From: Gammaproteobacteria bacterium
GTDB lineage: Bacteria; Pseudomonadota; Gammaproteobacteria; Pseudomonadales; Azotimanducaceae
Assembly: GCA_009846005.1 (NCBI GenBank)
Contig: VXYL01000096.1
Span: 1 to 39,399, forward strand
Reading direction: 5' to 3'
DNA length: 39,399 bases
In this document: piece by piece, positions 35,455 through 39,399 of the stretch
How positions within the stretch are numbered: the stretch's first letter is position 1
Layout: the number at the start of each line of letters is the position of its first letter
The notes under the pieces: generated by a model
What the model was told of the DNA's origin: nothing
Seen by the model: only the letters and a program-made list of their open reading frames with translations
The model's database searches: none
Translations under genes and position numbers: made by a program

Positions 35455-35598
35455 CCGTAGGGGCGGGGCTTGTCCCCGCCCGCGTCAGTGGCACTCGCGG
35501 CGACTCGTCCAGTTTGTGGGCGGGCGACCGCACTCCATTCGGCTTCCGAAAACGGGCGACCGCGCGCCCTGGCGGGCGCGATAGGGTCGCCCCTACGG
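35455..35598. repeat. inverted pair of palindromic repeats inside the nuo operon
   Basis: 35455-35482 is the short form (CCGTAGGGGCGGGGCTTG...). 35553-35598 is the long form in opposite orientation, with the inner palindrome CGCGCCCTGGCGGGCGCG and the end GTCGCCCCTACGG. Between them, CGGGCGACCGCA at 35521 looks like a piece of another long copy. The pair fills the gap between nuoCD and nuoE and would fold in the nuo transcript. Confidence 0.85.
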
Positions 35599-35620
35599 GG
35601 ATCCACCACTCGTCGTTCCT

Positions 35621-37399
35621 TCATCGGTCCACGTCCGCCATCACGAAATCGATGCTGGCGATGATGGCGATCAGGTCGGCGATCATGAAACCCCGGCTGA
35701 TCAGCGGGATCTGCTGCAACGCGGGGAACGACGGCGTGCGAACCCGGGTGCGGTACGCCATGGTGCCGCCGTCGGAGATCGAGTAGTACGAGTTCCAGCC
35801 TTTGGTCGCCTCCACCGTCGTGCACGACTCCGACGGCCGGATCACGGGTCCCCAGCTGACGTTAAGGAAGTGGTGGATGAGCGTCTCGATGTCCTGCATC
35901 GTGCGCTCCTTGCGGGGCGGCGTCGTCAGGCGGTGATCCGACTTGATGGGCCCGGACGGCATGTTCTCCGCGCATTGGCGGATGATGCGCAGGCTCTGGC
36001 GGATTTCCTCGACGCGCACCGCGGCGCGGGCGTAGCAGTCGCCGGCTTCGGCGGTCGGAATGTCGAACTCGAACTGATCGTACATGCTGTACGGACGGTT
36101 CTTGCGCAGGTCCCAGTCGTGGCCGGTGGCGCGCAGCGACGGACCGGTGATGCCCCAGTCGAGACCTTCCTCCGTGGTGTAGGCACCGATGCCTTTGGTG
36201 CGCCGCTGCAGGATCTTGTTCTGCATCGACATCTTCTGGTAGTGGTCGAGGCGCGCCGGCATGTAGTCGCAGAAATCGAGCACCATCTTGTCCCAGCCGT
36301 CCGGCAGGTCCTGGGTAACGCCGCCGATGCGGAACCAGCTCGGGTGCATGCGCCCGCCGGTGATGGCCTCGATGATGGAGAACAGCCGCTCGCGGTCGGC
36401 GAACATGTACAGCACCGGCGACATCTGGCCGACGTCCTGGGCGAAGGTGCCGTAGAAGACCAGGTGGCTTGAGATGCGGAACAACTCGGCGAGCATGACG
36501 CGGATCACCTGCGCCCGTTCCGGCACCTCGATCCCCGCCATATTCTCGACGTTCATGACGTAGGGCAGGTTGTTCATCACCCCGCCGAGGTAGTCGACGC
36601 GGTCGGTGTAGGGGATGTAGGTGTGCCAGGACTGGCGCTCGGCCATCTTCTCCTGGGCGCGGTGGTGGTAGCCGATGTCGGGCACCGCCTGGACGATCAC
36701 CTCGCCGTCGAGCTGCAGGGCGATGCGGAACACGCCGTGCACGCTCGGGTGGTTGGGTCCTAAGTTCAGGAACATGAAGTCCGTGTGCTTGGCTGACAGG
36801 CTCATGCCCCAGTCCTCGGGCACGAAGCGGAGCGCGTCCTGCTGGGCCTTCTGGAACTCCGGCGTCATCTTGAACGGGTCCATCTCCGTGGCCCGGGCCG
36901 GATGCTCCTTGCGCAGCGGATGTCCCTCCCACAAGGCCGGCGTCAGGATGCGGCGCAGATTGGGATGGCCGTCGAACTCGATGCCGAACATGTCGAAGGC
37001 TTCGCGTTCGTACCAGTTGGCGACCGGATAGACGGACTCGATGGAATCGACGCTCTCGCCGTCGGCCAGCGCCACCTTGACGCGAACGTCGTCGTCCGAC
37101 GACAGCGACATCAGGTGGTAGAAGACCGTGAAGTCGGACGCGGGCTGGCCGTTGCGGTTCCGACGGGCCCGTTCGTCGATGGCGGAAAGGTCGAACATCA
37201 GCTCGAAGCGGGCGGGCGCGTCGTTCTTGAGATAGCGCATGACTTGGCGGACGTGCTTCTTCGGCACCCAGACGGTGCGGATGCCGTCGACGCATTCCTG
37301 GGTGACGCAGTCCGGCCCGAAATGAGTCGCGAGATCCTCCGCGATGTGCGTGTCGTTGCCCCCGCCTGCCTGGCGGTTGTCCTGGACGACTGCGGCCAT
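35621..37399 (-). CDS. nuoCD: NADH-quinone oxidoreductase fused subunits C and D
   Basis: The 592-residue fusion has NuoC at about 15-185 ([20 protein letters not shown], then [20 protein letters not shown]) and NuoD at about 200-592 ([29 protein letters not shown] with quinone-site residues, [19 protein letters not shown] and the end DFVMADVDR). The link is short, as in E. coli. It sits at the quinone-reducing end of the peripheral arm. ATG 37399 lies eight bases after the nuoB TAA; only AAGAAA precedes it, so coupling to nuoB is likely. The fused form is known from gammaproteobacteria and a few other groups. Confidence 0.96.
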   Translation of the reverse strand: MAAVVQDNRQAGGGNDTHIAEDLATHFGPDCVTQECVDGIRTVWVPKKHVRQVMRYLKNDAPARFELMFDLSAIDERARRNRNGQPASDFTVFYHLMSLSSDDDVRVKVALADGESVDSIESVYPVANWYEREAFDMFGIEFDGHPNLRRILTPALWEGHPLRKEHPARATEMDPFKMTPEFQKAQQDALRFVPEDWGMSLSAKHTDFMFLNLGPNHPSVHGVFRIALQLDGEVIVQAVPDIGYHHRAQEKMAERQSWHTYIPYTDRVDYLGGVMNNLPYVMNVENMAGIEVPERAQVIRVMLAELFRISSHLVFYGTFAQDVGQMSPVLYMFADRERLFSIIEAITGGRMHPSWFRIGGVTQDLPDGWDKMVLDFCDYMPARLDHYQKMSMQNKILQRRTKGIGAYTTEEGLDWGITGPSLRATGHDWDLRKNRPYSMYDQFEFDIPTAEAGDCYARAAVRVEEIRQSLRIIRQCAENMPSGPIKSDHRLTTPPRKERTMQDIETLIHHFLNVSWGPVIRPSESCTTVEATKGWNSYYSISDGGTMAYRTRVRTPSFPALQQIPLISRGFMIADLIAIIASIDFVMADVDR

Positions 37400-37407
37400 C
37401 GGGTTTC

Positions 37408-38091
37408 TTAGGAGCGCTTCTTGCCCAGCAGGGAGTCGGAGAGCGGCGCGTCGCCGACCGTGGTTGGCTCAGCGAGGCCGGTAGCGCGCATCCGGTCGGC
37501 GGTCCTAAGGTCGCGCTGGCTGACGCTGTACTTGGACACGGCCCCATCGTCGCCGATCACCCAGGACAACGGGCGCGGCGTGTTCTTGACCGCTTCCTGG
37601 AGCAGCGTCAGGCCTTGCATGAACGCTTCCGGCCGGGGCGGACAGCCGGGTACGTAGACGTCCACCGGCAGGAACTTGTCGGCGCCCTGGACCACGCTGT
37701 AGACATCGAACATGCCGCCGGAGTTGGCGCAGGCGCCCATCGAGATGACCCAACGGGGTTCGAGGAGTTGCTCGTACAGGTGCTGCAATACGGGCGCCAT
37801 CTTGCGGAATACCGTCCCGGAAACCACGATCAGGTCCGCTTGGCGGGGGGTGGCCCGAATCACCTCCGCGCCGAACCGCGAGAGGTCGTGCCGGGAGGTG
37901 AGCGACGTCGCCATCTCCACGTAGCAGCAGGACAGTCCGAAGTTGAACGGCCAGATCGAGTTGGCGCGGCCCCAGGCGACCAGGTCCTCAAGTTTCGCGG
38001 TGAGGAAGCTCTTGCCGGCTTCCTCGTTGTAGGCGTCGTCCACCGCCGCCATCGGCGCACCGGGTTCGGTCTTGATGAGCCGCCACTCCAC
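37408..38091 (-). CDS. nuoB: NADH-quinone oxidoreductase subunit B (cluster N2)
   Basis: The 227-residue subunit carries the terminal 4Fe-4S cluster N2, with ligands Cys55 and Cys56 (GLSCCYVEM), Cys121 (GACANSGG) and Cys150 (VPGCPPRPE). I chose GTG 38091, two bases after the nuoA TGA, with GGAGGG about 11 bases upstream; ATG 38052 would give 214 residues and also fits the family. The open frame further upstream overlaps nuoA and is not used. Confidence 0.95.
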   Translation of the reverse strand: MEWRLIKTEPGAPMAAVDDAYNEEAGKSFLTAKLEDLVAWGRANSIWPFNFGLSCCYVEMATSLTSRHDLSRFGAEVIRATPRQADLIVVSGTVFRKMAPVLQHLYEQLLEPRWVISMGACANSGGMFDVYSVVQGADKFLPVDVYVPGCPPRPEAFMQGLTLLQEAVKNTPRPLSWVIGDDGAVSKYSVSQRDLRTADRMRATGLAEPTTVGDAPLSDSLLGKKRS

Positions 38092-38093
38092 GG

Positions 38094-38507
38094 TCAGGCG
38101 CCCTCCGCCGCCGTCTCTGCCTGGGCATAGCGCCCAGGTCCGCGAAGGCGCCGTTTCAGACCCCAATCCAACGCGCCCGTGCGCCATTCGTAGAAGAGCG
38201 CCGCCAACAGGAGAACGATGAAGATGCTGGCGCCGATGTAGCCGCGCCAGCCGAGGTCGTGGAACGCCACCGCCCAGGCGATCACGAAGATCGTCTCCAA
38301 GTCGAAGATCACGAAGAACACCGCGATCAGGTAGAACTCGATGGACAGCCGCATGTCCTCGGCATCGCCCACCGGCACGATGCCGGATTCGAAGGGCAGG
38401 GTGCGCGCACCGCCATGGCGGGCTTTGGAACCGACGTACCAGGCGAACACCAGCACGAGGCCAAGCACGGCCGTGACGGCCAGGACGAACAGGAAGAGCG
38501 GTAGGAT
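38094..38507 (-). CDS. nuoA: NADH-quinone oxidoreductase subunit A, probable AUC start
   Basis: The protein has three helices and the E. coli-type signature [40 protein letters not shown] and a C-terminal GALDWG. The first standard start is GTG 38468, which would leave only about 13 residues of the first helix and has no ribosome-binding site. Thirteen codons upstream, ATC 38507 has AGGAGG seven bases before it, and from there the first helix is complete ([20 protein letters not shown]). An in-frame TAG upstream and the absence of ATG, GTG or TTG between exclude other standard starts; two CTG codons are possible but poorly spaced. With AUC the length is 137 residues, normal for the family. 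It is the first nuo gene. Confidence 0.92.
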   Translation of the reverse strand: MLPLFLFVLAVTAVLGLVLVFAWYVGSKARHGGARTLPFESGIVPVGDAEDMRLSIEFYLIAVFFVIFDLETIFVIAWAVAFHDLGWRGYIGASIFIVLLLAALFYEWRTGALDWGLKRRLRGPGRYAQAETAAEGA

Positions 38508-38612
38508 GTTTCTCCCTCCTCGAGGCCCCGGCTAGAGGTGGTGGTCCTTGGATGCGATCCCGCCGGCCCGACCGTTGCGGTCCGATTTCGGCGGGAGACG
38601 CGAAACGGCGAC

Positions 38613-38641
38613 ACCATACAGATCACCGGGGCGACGGGCAA
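38613..38641 (-). promoter_or_regulatory. candidate sigma-70 promoter of the nuo operon
   Basis: On the minus strand TTGCCC (38641-38636), a 17-bp spacer and TATGGT (38618-38613) lie about 105 bp before the nuoA start. Each box matches four of six consensus bases. The 38508-38693 gap shows no other feature. Confidence 0.35.
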
Positions 38642-38693
38642 GAAACGCGCCGTAGCCTGCGAGCCAGGTCATCGCCTCATCCCCTGCCTCACT

Positions 38694-39011
38694 TCACTCG
38701 CGCATCCGAGCGGGAATGTCCCGTGCTGAATGGAGGACCCGCCACACATCGACTTCCTCTTCGTGATCGACGTAGAAGATCAGGTACGGGAATCTGCCCA
38801 CGGGCCGAGACCGCAGGCCGGGGACACCAAGCTCGTGGGCATAGCGTGGCGATCCGACCCCGGGCTGATCCGCGATAGTTCGCAGGGCATTCTCGACCGC
38901 GTCGATGAGGGTGAGTGCCACCTCCGAGCCCGCTTCGCCCAGGTAGTATTCGACGGCGTCCTCGATGTCCTCGCGGGCCCGGTCGCGTAACACGACCGGT
39001 TTGGCGTTCAT
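38694..39011 (-). CDS. parE: ParE/RelE-family toxin
   Basis: The 105-residue protein has the RelE/ParE fold pattern: an N-terminal strand and helix pair (VVLRDRAREDIEDAVEYYL), central PGVGSPRYAHELGVPGLRSR with the family's Arg-rich strand, and FPYLIFYVDHEEEVDVWRVL followed by HSARDI. The FPYLIFY and VLH.aRD motifs are typical of ParE toxins, which act on gyrase or translation. ATG 39011 overlaps the antitoxin TGA as ATGA. It sits immediately upstream of nuoA on the same strand. Confidence 0.9.
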   Translation of the reverse strand: MNAKPVVLRDRAREDIEDAVEYYLGEAGSEVALTLIDAVENALRTIADQPGVGSPRYAHELGVPGLRSRPVGRFPYLIFYVDHEEEVDVWRVLHSARDIPARMRE

Positions 39012-39244
39012 TGGGGACCGGCGTGGACCCTACGCCGGAGAGTATCGAAGTAGCCCGCGTCGGCCTTGGCCGCTTGCGGTGATGCCGCACCTTCGAGAAG
39101 CAGCCTGCGCAAGCGCTGGCGGTCACGATCGTTGCGGATGAGGTCGCGGACGTACTCGCTTGAGGTGCTGTAGCCGCGAGTGTTGACCTGATCGTTCACG
39201 AATGACCGGAGGGCGTCGGGAAGCGATATGTTCATCGTTGTCAT
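39008..39244 (-). CDS. parD: ParD-type ribbon-helix-helix antitoxin
   Basis: The 78-residue protein starts MTTMNISLPDALRSFVNDQV, the ribbon-helix-helix DNA-binding part of ParD, followed by the helix with SEYVRDLIRND, and a C-terminal tail that binds the toxin. ATG 39244 fits the family; ATG 39235 is possible and neither has a clear ribosome-binding site. The longer frame to 39271 is unlikely. The gene is the first of the module, with the likely operator just upstream. Confidence 0.88.
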   Translation of the reverse strand: MTTMNISLPDALRSFVNDQVNTRGYSTSSEYVRDLIRNDRDRQRLRRLLLEGAASPQAAKADAGYFDTLRRRVHAGPQ

Positions 39245-39255
39245 GGAGTGCCACG

Positions 39256-39308
39256 CTAGCGCGATTGGCAAAATTTGGCAAGATTCGGGTTGGGTAAGGT
39301 CGCGCTAG
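39256..39308 (-). promoter_or_regulatory. candidate ParD operator region
   Basis: Upstream of parD two direct repeats TTGGCAA (39265-39271 and 39275-39281) are flanked by an inverted repeat CTAGCGCGA (39256-39264) and TCGCGCTAG (39300-39308). Short repeats ten bases apart suit cooperative binding of a ribbon-helix-helix repressor. A -35-like TTGCCA overlaps the repeats. The rest, to 39399, shows nothing clear. Confidence 0.45.
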
Positions 39309-39399
39309 GAGCCCGTTGGTGGCGTGACACATTCCACCGGGCGACGCGGATCAGTCCCGTTCGTTAACAACGTCCCACTATGGGTCCCGCCAGCGTCGA

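Noticed and set aside
35862-37547. 561-codon minus-strand frame over nuoCD
   Set aside because: It is a shifted frame of nuoCD and has a composition (Arg, Pro, His) typical of a shadow; NuoCD in the other frame is unmistakable.
38508-38693. Possible tRNA-Leu ahead of nuoA (GAGGTGGTGG stretch)
   Set aside because: No acceptor stem, anticodon arm or GGTTCGA-type T-loop can be formed; the likeness is limited to about ten bases.

Overview
The window is high-GC, gene-dense bacterial DNA. A fused nuoCD, an E. coli-type NuoG with the extra Cys cluster, Bpt leucyltransferase and a MacAB-like exporter point to a proteobacterium, most likely a gammaproteobacterium (inference). At least four toxin-antitoxin-like modules or remnants, an ankyrin-repeat protein and a family of palindromic intergenic repeats suggest a genome with mobile and selfish DNA. 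No rRNA, tRNA, CRISPR array or insertion sequence was recognised.

Layout. 1-3009 (minus): left-truncated ABC-2 permease fused to an M1-aminopeptidase-like domain that lacks the zinc motif, with a small secreted Cys-rich protein upstream (3179-3556). 3557-4004: decayed HigB/Gp49-type toxin and hairpins. 4005-7504 (minus): MacAB-like export operon (ATPase, adaptor, permease). 7576-9648 (plus): O-antigen ligase/polymerase-like membrane protein. 9858-12461 (minus): rifampicin-phosphotransferase-like PEP-synthase homologue, divergent from an ankyrin gene and an aldo/keto reductase. 14823-16248: TerB-like protein and an overlapping convergent quinone oxidoreductase. 16499-17950 (minus): secreted TlpA-type thioredoxin.

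18023-38507 (minus) holds a complete set of respiratory complex I genes, but in two blocks: nuoA-B-CD-E-F (38507 to 33057) and nuoG-H-I-J-K-L-M-N (27929 to 18023). The roughly 5.1 kb between nuoF and nuoG carries a Xre-RES toxin-antitoxin pair, bpt, an AGCS amino acid:sodium symporter, a threonine dehydratase-like enzyme, a small hypothetical gene and an ATPase fragment. A DUF4160/DUF2442 pair also sits between nuoE and nuoF, and its last codon overlaps the nuoF start. A ParDE module lies just upstream of nuoA.

Most notable signals: (i) a 74-bp tandem duplication at the nuoL/nuoM junction that creates a 25-codon membrane microprotein ORF resembling the NuoM N-terminus, with mainly synonymous divergence; (ii) nuoA and nuoH, where the ribosome-binding site and homology both point to an AUC start codon; (iii) paired inverted palindromic repeats that supply the stop codons of two genes; (iv) an M1-like pseudo-peptidase/ABC permease next to a Cys-rich secreted peptide; (v) an operator palindrome wrapped around the -10 box of the Xre-RES module.

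Limits: all calls come from reading the sequence and recalled family features; no database search was run.
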